Source of the DNA: Pseudomonadales bacterium
Lineage (GTDB): Bacteria; Pseudomonadota; Gammaproteobacteria; Pseudomonadales; Azotimanducaceae
Assembly (NCBI GenBank): GCA_028285415.1
Contig: JANQPF010000026.1
Location: 62,001 to 126,000 of the forward strand
Length of the DNA: 64,000 nucleotides
Direction: 5' to 3'
Part shown: piece after piece, positions 25,626 through 33,441 of the stretch
How the letters are laid out: every line of letters begins with the position of its first letter
How positions within the stretch are numbered: the stretch's first letter is position 1
The notes under the pieces: generated by a model
What the model saw: the letters and a program-made list of their open reading frames with translations, nothing else
Database searches by the model: none
What the model was told of the DNA's origin: nothing
Program-made: the position numbers and the translations under genes

Positions 25626-26804
25626 TCAGCGTACGGATGGATGATCGTGCAGCGCCGGGTCGAGCGCCGGGCCCATCATGTCGATGAAGTTGTCGCGGAA
25701 GAACTTACGCTCAGCTTCCGGGCTGACGCCGGGCATATTCTCTGCAAAGCGCTTGAGCGGATTGCGACCGCCCTCGACATGGGGGAAATCCGAGGAAAAG
25801 AGCAGCATGTTTTCGCTGGAGTTCTCCATGATCCAGCCGGTGGGCTCATGCACGTAGGGCGTTACCCGGAACTGGCGATCGGCAATTTCACTGGGCCGCG
25901 CAGACAGGTTCTGCAAGCGCGCTTCGCCCTTGCGAAACGCATCGAATGCCGAATCCATGAACTTGAGCCAGCTCGGCAGCCACGAAGCGCCGAGCTCTAT
26001 GGCTCCAAATTTCAGATTCGGATAGCGATCGAAAACGCCGTCGAAAATGAGCGCAGCGCCGGTCTGCCACAGTGCCAGCGGTATGGTCATGAAGCTCAAG
26101 CCCGTGAAATTCTCATCGCCGCCGTGAAAGTCTTTGATCTTCGGGAGACCGTTGTTGAAATAACCGTCTGCCATCTTCTCTTCGCCGCCGACGTGAAAGA
26201 CGATGGGGACGCCGGCTTCTTCGGCCACAGCCCAGAGGGGCTCGAAGCCAATATGGCTCGGGCTGTGCCCGGGCGGGCACTTGGACGGAATCATCAGCGC
26301 TTTGCAGCCGAGCTCGAGCGCCTCCCGGGCGATATCCGGCGCGCTTTCTATGTCGATGAGCGGCACGTAGCCGGTGGCGAGCAGACGCTCATCGACGCTG
26401 CAGAAATCCGAGTTCATGCGGTTGTGGGCACGTGCCGCGGCCAGCGCCAGCTCAGCGTCGTCACCCTCTTCCAGTCCGTAGTTGCTGAGCGCCGCGGTGG
26501 TGAAGACAAGCTGACTGGCAAAGCCGAGCAGGTCCAGCGTGCGCGGGCGATCGGCGTTGCGGAAGGCGCCGAGCGCAAGATGGTTCTTGCGCAACATGAT
26601 TTCGCTCTCGTCGCCCGCACGATAGTCGGGATCATCCTGCCGACGCACCGCCTCTTCCAGGTCGCCCGGAACGTTCACACGATCCCCCACAAACGCTTTG
26701 AACGCATCGTGGTAGCGCTGCTCCAGGTACTCGAGAATCGTATCCGGCATTTCCATGACGTGGGCGTCCGCGTCGTGGATGGTGACATTTTCTGCATAAG
26801 CCAT
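25626..26804 (-). CDS. Amidohydrolase family 2 (ACMSD-like) metal-dependent hydrolase
   Basis: 392-residue TIM-barrel amidohydrolase 2. Metal-site residues are visible in IHDADAHVMEMPD, VPIVFHVGG and LLFSSDFPHVEGG. AGGA precedes ATG 26804. It is 13 bases downstream of a paralogous amidohydrolase. The family includes decarboxylases and C-C or ring hydrolases acting on aromatic or cyclic acids; members in actinobacteria and gammaproteobacteria often sit beside enoyl-CoA hydratases, as here. Whether the two paralogues form a heteromer or act in sequence is unknown. Confidence 0.9.
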   Translation of the reverse strand: MAYAENVTIHDADAHVMEMPDTILEYLEQRYHDAFKAFVGDRVNVPGDLEEAVRRQDDPDYRAGDESEIMLRKNHLALGAFRNADRPRTLDLLGFASQLVFTTAALSNYGLEEGDDAELALAAARAHNRMNSDFCSVDERLLATGYVPLIDIESAPDIAREALELGCKALMIPSKCPPGHSPSHIGFEPLWAVAEEAGVPIVFHVGGEEKMADGYFNNGLPKIKDFHGGDENFTGLSFMTIPLALWQTGAALIFDGVFDRYPNLKFGAIELGASWLPSWLKFMDSAFDAFRKGEARLQNLSARPSEIADRQFRVTPYVHEPTGWIMENSSENMLLFSSDFPHVEGGRNPLKRFAENMPGVSPEAERKFFRDNFIDMMGPALDPALHDHPSVR

Positions 26805-26817
26805 GGCGCGTCCTCTT

Positions 26818-27957
26818 TCAGATAGCCAGATTATAGATTCGCTTCACGTTACCACCGAGCACTTTGCTGCGCGTCGGCTCCTCGAGCGCATCAGCATAGC
26901 GGCAGAGATCATCAACCCAGGTGTGCGGGTGATCCGGATGGGGATAGTCCGTTGCCCACATGAAGCAGTCCGCCCCCACATGGTCAATCACGTGCGGTGC
27001 CGCGGTCTCATCCGGGTCACCCGAGATGAAACACTGGCGGCGGAAAATCTCTGTCGCCGCCGGGCGATTGATATTGAGACTTTCCGTGTAAGCATCCAGC
27101 CGGTCGAGCAGCGCACCAATCCAGCCTGAACCCGCTTCCAGCACGCCGAGCTTCAATGTGGGAAACCGCTCCAGCGTCCCGAGGCTGAAGAAGGAGATGA
27201 GCGCCTGCTGGACAATCGAGCGCAGCCAGATCGCCTCGCCCCACGCGCGCCCCTCCCGCGGCCAGTCGAAAATCCCGTCCGCGGCCGCATGCGGCGTAAA
27301 CGTCGGGTGGATCGCCAGCGGCACGTCGAGTTCAACGCACTTCGCAAACAACCGATCATGCGCAGCATCACCGTGGATGATCCGTTTGTGGTTGAACGGA
27401 TTCACCCACGCGCCTTTGCAGCCGTCTTTGACCGCCCGTTCGAGCTCAGCAACGGAGCCTTCGACATCGAGCAGCGTCAGCTGCGCGATCGGCACCAACC
27501 GGCCGTTGCTGTCACGGCAGAAGTCGGCAATCCAGCGATTGTACGCCCGGCAGTAGGCAAGGCTCAGCGACGGATCGGTCAGCTCTACCTCCCACAAGAG
27601 TCCAAGGGTCGGGTACAGGAGCGTCGCGGCCAGATTCTCCTGATCCAGGAGCGCGACGCGTTCCTCCGGATCCGCGGAGCCGAAAGGCATGTTGTCGGCG
27701 TAACGGCGATCCGGACGCGGACGCATGTCTTCGTCACCCATGGCACCGAGAAGCCCGAGCGAGCCGCGGCGAGAGCGCTTCGACGGCTGCTGATCGATCT
27801 CGAGGTATTCGTAACCTTCATCGTCCACGCCAATGCGCAGCGCACGCGGCTTGTATTCCTCCTCGAGATAAGTTTCCCAGAGGTCTGGCGGTTCGAGGAT
27901 GTGGCCATCGGCGTCGATGGTGCCGTCGTGAGGAAACCGTTTGATCTCGTACGCCAC
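26818..27957 (-). CDS. Amidohydrolase family 2 metal-dependent hydrolase (paralogue)
   Basis: 379-residue amidohydrolase 2. The start is GTG 27957, with a G-rich Shine-Dalgarno (AGGGGGT) three bases upstream, giving (M)AYEIKRFPHDGTIDADGHILEPPDLWE. The longer frame reaching back to 28185 lies inside the enoyl-CoA hydratase gene and is rejected. Metal ligands appear in DADGHILEP, VPLAIHPTF and FMWATDYPHPDHPH. Starts 8 bases after the hydratase stop. It is clearly related to the next gene but has a different acidic insertion (YEYLEIDQQPSKRSRRG). Confidence 0.9.
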   Translation of the reverse strand: MAYEIKRFPHDGTIDADGHILEPPDLWETYLEEEYKPRALRIGVDDEGYEYLEIDQQPSKRSRRGSLGLLGAMGDEDMRPRPDRRYADNMPFGSADPEERVALLDQENLAATLLYPTLGLLWEVELTDPSLSLAYCRAYNRWIADFCRDSNGRLVPIAQLTLLDVEGSVAELERAVKDGCKGAWVNPFNHKRIIHGDAAHDRLFAKCVELDVPLAIHPTFTPHAAADGIFDWPREGRAWGEAIWLRSIVQQALISFFSLGTLERFPTLKLGVLEAGSGWIGALLDRLDAYTESLNINRPAATEIFRRQCFISGDPDETAAPHVIDHVGADCFMWATDYPHPDHPHTWVDDLCRYADALEEPTRSKVLGGNVKRIYNLAI

Positions 27958-27965
27958 GATACCCC

Positions 27966-28757
27966 CTAGCCGCGTCGCGCCGCTTTGAAGTCGGGTTCCC
28001 GTTTTTCCATGAACGCTGCGATGGCCTCTTTGTGCTCCGGGGACTGGTAAGCTTCGTTCAGCGCTTCGATTTCGCGTTGCTGGACAGTCACGTAATCGGT
28101 CTCGGCGGAGTTCGCGGTGATGAGATCTTTGATGTGGCGCACCGCAGCCTGCGGATTTTCTCCCATGCTGCCGGCAATCTCGCAAGCCGTGTCCAGGAGC
28201 GCGTCACTCGCCACGACTTTGTCGACCAGGCCAATTTCCAGCGCCTCCCGGGCTTCCACCGTCTTGCCGGTGAGCATGAGCTCGCTGGCGTTGCCGAATC
28301 CGGCGCGGGCGAAGAGAAATCGGGAGCTGGCAAGCTCGGGGACCAGCCCCATCTTGACGAACCGCACCGAGAGCTTGGCGCCTTCAGCGGCGATGAGGTA
28401 GTCCATCGGCAGCACCTGGGTCAGGCCAACCCCGATCGCAGCACCATTGATCGCCGCCACCATGGGCTTCGATTCGCGCACGAGCTGCACCCAGTTGCCG
28501 GCGCCGCCGCCTGCGGAGACGTCTTCGCCCTCCGATTGGGCTTTGAAGACGGCTTCGATATCCGCACCGGCACAGAAACCGCGGCCGGCGCCGGTTAACA
28601 CCATGGCGTTGATGTCGTCATCCGCGTTCGCCGCCTTGACCGCAGCGTTGAGTTCCCCGCCCATCTGGTACGTCCACGCGTTCAAACGCTCGGGACGGTT
28701 TAAGGTGATCACCAGCACATCACCTCTGATATCAGTGAGAATTGTTTCGTAACTCAT
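27966..28757 (-). CDS. Enoyl-CoA hydratase/isomerase family protein
   Basis: 263-residue crotonase-fold protein. VITLNRPERLNAW is the N-terminal CoA-binding strand. The oxyanion-hole motif GRGFCAGADIEAVF is near residues 59-72, and KPMVAAINGAAIGVGL gives the second oxyanion turn. The usual catalytic Glu region reads FVKMGLVPELASSRFLFARAGFGNASELMLTGK; Glu in VPELASS fits the isomerase position. 14 bases after the VOC gene and 8 before the amidohydrolase pair, so it is one step of the same pathway. Hydratase versus isomerase cannot be decided. Confidence 0.9.
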   Translation of the reverse strand: MSYETILTDIRGDVLVITLNRPERLNAWTYQMGGELNAAVKAANADDDINAMVLTGAGRGFCAGADIEAVFKAQSEGEDVSAGGGAGNWVQLVRESKPMVAAINGAAIGVGLTQVLPMDYLIAAEGAKLSVRFVKMGLVPELASSRFLFARAGFGNASELMLTGKTVEAREALEIGLVDKVVASDALLDTACEIAGSMGENPQAAVRHIKDLITANSAETDYVTVQQREIEALNEAYQSPEHKEAIAAFMEKREPDFKAARRG

Positions 28758-28771
28758 TGTATTTATTCCAT

Positions 28772-29527
28772 TTACATCAGATTAATTCGCAGACCACACA
28801 GCTGGATCTGTTGCTCGCCGAAGCGTGCGCCGTGGGCGTCGGCAGCGTTTAGGACCGCAGCGGGGTCGGTTGCGACGACATCAATGCCGCCGAGGCCTTC
28901 GGGTCGGCCATCGTTGCAGGGCACAAACCGCAGCGTGGCATTGTCGAGATTTATCGTATTGTCGACCACAGGCAGCTCGGCAATCTCCGACCATCGTGCC
29001 GCGACTGCGGCGGGGTCGTCACACTGCAGTTCCGCCGCGGCGATGCCGCTCACCCGCTCCGTATGCTTCTCGCGCTGCCAGTCCGGACCCGCAGGTTCCC
29101 ACGGACCGTCAGGTGCGTGTGCGCCCGGACCGTATTGCTCATCGATCTCGAAAAAGCTGCCGCCGGTATCCTTCGGATGCAGCTGCATGTTGCGGAACTC
29201 GTGGGTTTCGAACTGATTGACGATCCGCACGCCAAGGGCTTCAACCCGTGCCCGGCGCGGCGCATGATCGTCACACTGCGTGATGACCATGTATCCGCCG
29301 TTGCCGCCGCGGCGTTCCAGATAACGGCCGCCAGCGGTGTTGGCCTGCACCGGCGCCACGACCTCGAGCAGCTGGTTACCAATGGGAAACAGGGCGTTTT
29401 CCAGACCAAAGTGGGCAACACCCGGGTCGCGGTAGCAGACGGCAACGCCCAGCACATCGATGAGCTCGCGCTCCACCGGCGCGAGCGTTTCGGCCACCAG
29501 TGCAATCTGTCGCAGTCTAAGCCACAT
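28772..29527 (-). CDS. VOC-superfamily (glyoxalase/dioxygenase-like) protein
   Basis: 251-residue protein with two vicinal-oxygen-chelate modules. The start at ATG 29527 has GGGGAG upstream and gives MWLRLRQIALVAETLAPVERELIDVLG; the longer frame to 29638 adds unrelated residues. Module one (about 1-115) has GVAVCYRDPGVAHFGLENALFPIG and HPKDTGGSFFEIDE. Module two begins near ERVSGIAAAELQCDDPAAVAARWSE. First gene of the five-gene operon with the hydratase, two amidohydrolases and the HAD phosphatase. Activity may be dioxygenase, epimerase or lyase; metal ligands are only partly preserved. Confidence 0.8.
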   Translation of the reverse strand: MWLRLRQIALVAETLAPVERELIDVLGVAVCYRDPGVAHFGLENALFPIGNQLLEVVAPVQANTAGGRYLERRGGNGGYMVITQCDDHAPRRARVEALGVRIVNQFETHEFRNMQLHPKDTGGSFFEIDEQYGPGAHAPDGPWEPAGPDWQREKHTERVSGIAAAELQCDDPAAVAARWSEIAELPVVDNTINLDNATLRFVPCNDGRPEGLGGIDVVATDPAAVLNAADAHGARFGEQQIQLCGLRINLM

Positions 29528-29659
29528 CAGCCGCTCCCCTTCAGCTGTGTCAAAGGAGTCAAAGCTTACTCGAATAGAGGGGGATTGGCAGCGCTCTTCG
29601 CTGCTGGTGCGGGACGGGGTATGCTTGCCGGCAATCACTTCATTAGACGGTTCGTACCA

Positions 29660-30628
29660 ATGACAAGCAGCTCAGCCTTTCCCAACGTCACCAACCGCCG
29701 GGTCGCAACCAACGGGATTGAGCTCAATATCGCTGAACAGGGTGACGGGCCGCTCGTGCTCATGTGTCACGGCTTCCCCGAATCCTGGTATTCCTGGCGT
29801 CACCAGTTTCAGATGCTTGCCGATGCCGGCTACCACGCGGTGGCGCCGGACATGCGGGGTTACGGTGACTCCGACAAACCGACAGACATCAGCGCGTACA
29901 ATCAGGTTGAAGTGGTCAACGACATCATTGGTCTCATACCGGCGCTTGGCTACGAGACCGCTATTGTGCTCGGGCATGACTGGGGCGGCCCAACCGCCTG
30001 GAGCTGCGCGCTCAACCACCCTGACAAGGTCACCGCAGTGGGCGTATTGTCCGTGCCGTTCAGCCCGCGGGGGGACGTCCCTCCGCTCGACGCCATGCAA
30101 GCCTTCTTCAAAGATCAGTTTTTCTACCAGCTCTACTTTCAGGAGCCCGGCGTTGCCGAAGCAGAGTTCGAAGCTGACGTGCGTAAGGCGCTCAGAAAGT
30201 TCTATCACATGGGCAGTGCACAGATGGAGTTGAGCCAGCTGCAGCCCAAACCGGCCGACGCGGACCTGCTGTCAGACCTGCCCGATCCCGAGTCGTTGGG
30301 CACCTGGCTTGCGGCCGATGATCTCGACTTTTACGTCAACGAGTTCACCAGGAGCGGGTTTCGTGGTCCGCTCAACTACTACCGCAATCACAACCTGACC
30401 TGGGAACTCACCGCAGGCGCACCGGCAAGCATTGCCCAACCGGCGCTCTTTGTCGCAGGCGACAAGGATGGTGTGATCATGATGGCTGCTGAAGCGCTCA
30501 AAAACATGCCGCAGCATGTGACCGATCTCCGGGTCAACGAGCTGATCCCCGACATCGGCCACTGGACCCAGCAGGAAGCACCGGAAGCCGTCAACGAGTT
30601 GCTGCTCGGCTTCCTGCAGACCCTCTAG
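29660..30628 (+). CDS. Epoxide hydrolase-like alpha/beta hydrolase
   Basis: 322-residue alpha/beta hydrolase of the epoxide hydrolase branch. ATG 29660 is used; frame sequence before it is antisense to the VOC gene. Visible features are the oxyanion motif MCHGFPESWYSWRHQF, DMRGYGDSDKP, the nucleophile elbow LGHDWGGPTAW (Asp nucleophile, as in epoxide hydrolases and not Ser), cap-domain tyrosines (FYQLYF, LNYYRNHN), an acid in AGDKDGVI and the final His in IPDIGHWTQQEAPEAVN. It shares a 132-bp divergent region with the VOC gene. Its stop directly abuts the convergent SDR stop, giving CTAGCTAG. Confidence 0.92.
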   Translation: MTSSSAFPNVTNRRVATNGIELNIAEQGDGPLVLMCHGFPESWYSWRHQFQMLADAGYHAVAPDMRGYGDSDKPTDISAYNQVEVVNDIIGLIPALGYETAIVLGHDWGGPTAWSCALNHPDKVTAVGVLSVPFSPRGDVPPLDAMQAFFKDQFFYQLYFQEPGVAEAEFEADVRKALRKFYHMGSAQMELSQLQPKPADADLLSDLPDPESLGTWLAADDLDFYVNEFTRSGFRGPLNYYRNHNLTWELTAGAPASIAQPALFVAGDKDGVIMMAAEALKNMPQHVTDLRVNELIPDIGHWTQQEAPEAVNELLLGFLQTL

Positions 30629-31393
30629 CTAGCGCGGCGCGAAGCGCTGACCGCCGTCAACGCGCAGCGTCGAGCCGTTCATCATTGGACATTCGAATAT
30701 TGCAATTGCCATGGTTGCGTATTCGTGTGGCTGCCCCATGCGACGCGGAAACGCGGCATCCTTGGTGAGCTGCAGCGCGCCTTCGTCCGGAATGCCGGCA
30801 GTCAGGCCGGTGTCGAACAAGCTCGGCGCGATGGTCATGCAGCGTATGCCCAGGGTGCCAAGGTCCCGGGCCATCGTCAGGGTCATCCCGGCAATACCCG
30901 CCTTCGCGGCGGTATACGCGACCTGACCAATCTGGCCTTCGAACGCTGCAATTGAGGCGGTGTTGATCATCACGCCACGCTCGCCGTCCGCGTTCGGTTC
31001 GTTCTTGGCCATGTGTTCAGCCGCAACGGTATTGATGTTGAACGACGCGATGAGGTTGAGATCGACAATTCGGCGGAAATCGTCGAGGGAATGCCGCTCA
31101 CCGCCTTTCTTCAACGTCCGCTGCGCAACCGCTCCGCCCGCCGTATTCACCAGAAAGTGTAAACCGCCGAGATCTTCGACTGCCTGGCCGATGACGTCGA
31201 CCATACCGTCGAAGTCCATCACGTTGCATGGATAGAACTTCGCCCCCAACGCTTCGGCAACGCTTGCACCATCCGACCGCTCCAGGTCGAGAATGGCAAG
31301 CTGCCCGCCCTTTTCCGCAAACTGGGTCGCCGTCGCCCGGCACATCCCTGATGCGCCACCGACAAAAATGCCTTTGCTACCCGCAATCTCCAT
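30629..31393 (-). CDS. SDR of the 3-hydroxyacyl-CoA dehydrogenase type 2 (HSD10-like) group
   Basis: 254-residue SDR resembling HSD10-type 3-hydroxyacyl-CoA/hydroxysteroid dehydrogenases. The long loop GAVAQRTLKKGGERHSLDDF, NTASIAAFEGQIGQVAYTAAKAG (catalytic Ser, Tyr, Lys) and IAPSLFDTGL are typical. The nucleotide-binding motif reads GGASGMCRAT: the third Gly of the usual GxxxGxG is Cys. The acidic ILDLERSD after beta-2 suggests NAD(H). It is the last gene of the minus-strand run from the photolyase (34890 downwards), 54 bases after the RidA gene. It fits beta-oxidation of an acyl-CoA or a hydroxysteroid-like step. Confidence 0.88.
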   Translation of the reverse strand: MEIAGSKGIFVGGASGMCRATATQFAEKGGQLAILDLERSDGASVAEALGAKFYPCNVMDFDGMVDVIGQAVEDLGGLHFLVNTAGGAVAQRTLKKGGERHSLDDFRRIVDLNLIASFNINTVAAEHMAKNEPNADGERGVMINTASIAAFEGQIGQVAYTAAKAGIAGMTLTMARDLGTLGIRCMTIAPSLFDTGLTAGIPDEGALQLTKDAAFPRRMGQPHEYATMAIAIFECPMMNGSTLRVDGGQRFAPR

Positions 31394-31447
31394 GTCTAGC
31401 CCCCTGATTCATTGGCTGTTGTTATCGTCGCGGCGCATTATGTCGGT

Positions 31448-31912
31448 TCAGTTGGCCAAGGCAAAGCACTCGATTTCGACGGCCCCGTCGAGAGCAAGTC
31501 CAGACGCACCGAGCGCGCTCCGCGCCGGCCGATGGCCGTCGAACATCTCGACGTAAACCTCGTTCATCGCCGGCCAGTCCGACATGTCTCTGAGGAAAAC
31601 CGTGCACTTGAATACGCGATCCATGGATGAGCCGTAACGCTCCAGGCTCTCCTTGATGTTCTCAAGGGTCTGCCGCGTTTCAGCCTGAATCCCGCCGGGC
31701 ACGAGCGCCATGGAGCCGGGTTCCGCGCCGATCTGACCGGACAGCGCGATCACGTCACCGATCCGCACACCCTCGGCGAACGGCAGATTGAGCGCGTCCT
31801 GCTCCGGGGTTGAAAGAATCTCGAGCTCAAGCGGCTGCGGTGCCGGAGTGAATAAATAGGCGCCGCCGAAACCGGCAGCGAGGCCCACGACAATTGCGAG
31901 AACGTAAGGCAT
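31448..31912 (-). CDS. RidA-family protein with N-terminal membrane segment
   Basis: 154-residue RidA/YjgF-fold protein. ATG 31912 shares one base with the preceding stop (TGATG). Residues 2-22 (PYVLAIVVGLAAGFGGAYLF) form a hydrophobic signal anchor or signal peptide, which is unusual for RidA, normally cytosolic. The core has VIALSGQIG, TRQTLENIKESLERYG, CTVFLRDMSDWPAMNEVY and PARSALGASGLALDGAVEIECFA, keeping the Arg and Glu used for imine/enamine deamination. A periplasmic or membrane-attached hydrolase of reactive enamines or a related small molecule is inferred. Confidence 0.85.
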   Translation of the reverse strand: MPYVLAIVVGLAAGFGGAYLFTPAPQPLELEILSTPEQDALNLPFAEGVRIGDVIALSGQIGAEPGSMALVPGGIQAETRQTLENIKESLERYGSSMDRVFKCTVFLRDMSDWPAMNEVYVEMFDGHRPARSALGASGLALDGAVEIECFALAN

Positions 31913-32277
31913 CAGCCGGCCATCTGGCTGGTGAACGTCGCGAGATCGAAGTAGTCCCGCCACACTTTGATTTTGTCGCCCTCTATTTCCATGGTGCCCA
32001 TGACAGGGAGACTTACCTCTTTGCCGTCGGCCATGACAAAATTGTCGACGCGCTCCGTCAGAACGACGTTGCCGTTCTCGGCAATGTTGAGCACCTCCCA
32101 GTTCACGGCTTTGACGTCCATGCCCCGGATGAAGGCAACCGCCGCCGCCTTTCCTTCCGCCGGCGGCATGGGAATGTTGTGATAGAACACGTCTTCCGCA
32201 AGTGCGTCTTCAACGGCATCCCAGTCCATCTGATTCCATGCGTTGATGAAGTCCATGACAACGTCTGAGTGACTCAT
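31912..32277 (-). CDS. Limonene-1,2-epoxide hydrolase-family protein
   Basis: 121-residue SnoaL-like alpha+beta cone protein of the limonene-1,2-epoxide hydrolase group. The full active site of the Rhodococcus enzyme appears preserved: Tyr32 and Asn34 in FYHNIPM, Arg76 and Asp78 in LTERVDNF, and Asp108 in KVWRDYFD, matching Tyr53, Asn55, Arg99, Asp101 and Asp132. A one-step epoxide opening on a terpenoid or steroid epoxide is therefore likely. It is coupled to the RidA gene (shared base) and is 25 bases after the DUF7064-like gene. LEH relatives that hydrolyse steroid epoxides are known, so limonene itself is not implied. Confidence 0.88.
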   Translation of the reverse strand: MSHSDVVMDFINAWNQMDWDAVEDALAEDVFYHNIPMPPAEGKAAAVAFIRGMDVKAVNWEVLNIAENGNVVLTERVDNFVMADGKEVSLPVMGTMEIEGDKIKVWRDYFDLATFTSQMAG

Positions 32278-32302
32278 TGCTATCTCCGATAATTGAAAAC
32301 TG

Positions 32303-33400
32303 TTACTTCGCCATATCCATCATGCCCTCGAAGCCAGAGGGCTCGTGTCGACCGACGATCAGCTGCTCCAGCACGCCGCGGCCGTGCCGTTCCCCGAGAT
32401 CACCCGACATGGACACGTCGCAGATTGCCTGTATGTGAAGATTGGCGGCATCGTCCACGTCCGCCAGCGCATATTCCTCGTAGGTCTGCTCGAACTCCCC
32501 GTGATAAGAACCATGATTGAACTCGGGATGGCCGTAGCCGACGCCTTTCATATACCAGTGAAAGCGCGGGGTCATGACAATTTCCGAATGACCGCCACGG
32601 CGGCCTTCGAAATGCAGAACTGCTTTTGCGGCATGACGGGTTCCGGGGATATAGGTCAGATCCGAAGCAACCGCACCCATGGCGTCACCTTCTTCACCGA
32701 GCGGCACGAACACGCCGTGGGTATTCCAGGGTCGTCCGAGCTCGTCGTCATTGAGATGATAGAACGTTGCTGCATCCGGCCAGTTGATCGGCGCCCACAG
32801 CCAGAAGAACTGAGGCTCCGTCGGCGCCATGGGATTCGGCTGCTGATCGGCAAGGCCGACGCTCCGCACGCCCCAGGAGCGATCCCGCGTACCGAGCCAC
32901 CGCTCGGCGCCGACTTCGATACGCCTGCCTTTGTGCTCAATCCAACCCACCCAGCTGCCGTTCTGCGTCAGCCGCGTCGAGTCCATCACGAGCTGCGTAC
33001 CCACGCGACGTGTAAAGCGGGGCTCTTCCTGGGCCGGAACGCGCCCGGTGAAGGTGAGATCCGCCGTAATCCCCTGCTCCGGCGCGTTCACTTCCAGACG
33101 CAGCACTTTGAGCGGCTCGAGCACCGTCACTTTGACGGGACCCACTTCAGTATCCATGCGCTCCATGTTCAGCGCGCGCGACGCCAGCACGTTGTGCTGC
33201 ACGCCCTCGATGATGAGGTTGAAGGCTGCATCCATGACGTTGACGTAGGGATACACACCCAGCGCTGCCGCGAAGAAGATGTCCTCTTCCAGGTGATATC
33301 CGTTGAAAAAGTACCGGTCGTAGAAGTTGCGCGCAGCGCCGGTGTAGGCAATCGGCTCCGGCGTCTGGTGAATAGGGAAATCGTCCCCTTTCGTCAGCAT
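32303..33400 (-). CDS. Uncharacterised protein, DUF7064/DUF7065-like beta-barrel
   Basis: 365-residue cytoplasmic-looking protein without a signal. ATG 33400 gives MLTKGDDFPIHQTPEPIAYT. Features that stand out are ERWLGTRDRSWGVRSVG near residue 185, FFWLWAPINWPDAATFYHLN near 220, and many aromatic beta strands. I recall this RDRSWGVR pattern from the DUF7064/7065 group, a lipocalin-like fold related to tocopherol-cyclase/AttH-type proteins, but that is from memory. It sits between the photolyase and the limonene-epoxide-hydrolase gene, so binding or transforming a hydrophobic (terpenoid) molecule is a reasonable guess. No catalytic residue can be named. Confidence 0.62.
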   Translation of the reverse strand: MLTKGDDFPIHQTPEPIAYTGAARNFYDRYFFNGYHLEEDIFFAAALGVYPYVNVMDAAFNLIIEGVQHNVLASRALNMERMDTEVGPVKVTVLEPLKVLRLEVNAPEQGITADLTFTGRVPAQEEPRFTRRVGTQLVMDSTRLTQNGSWVGWIEHKGRRIEVGAERWLGTRDRSWGVRSVGLADQQPNPMAPTEPQFFWLWAPINWPDAATFYHLNDDELGRPWNTHGVFVPLGEEGDAMGAVASDLTYIPGTRHAAKAVLHFEGRRGGHSEIVMTPRFHWYMKGVGYGHPEFNHGSYHGEFEQTYEEYALADVDDAANLHIQAICDVSMSGDLGERHGRGVLEQLIVGRHEPSGFEGMMDMAK

Positions 33401-33441
33401 GTCAGCATGTCCCCTCTGCCCTCCCAAGCGAGGGAGAAAAA

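Noticed and set aside
29063-29659. N-terminal extension of the epoxide hydrolase at 29660
   Set aside because: The extra 199 codons are antisense to the VOC gene and show no domain; ATG 29660 gives the normal family length.
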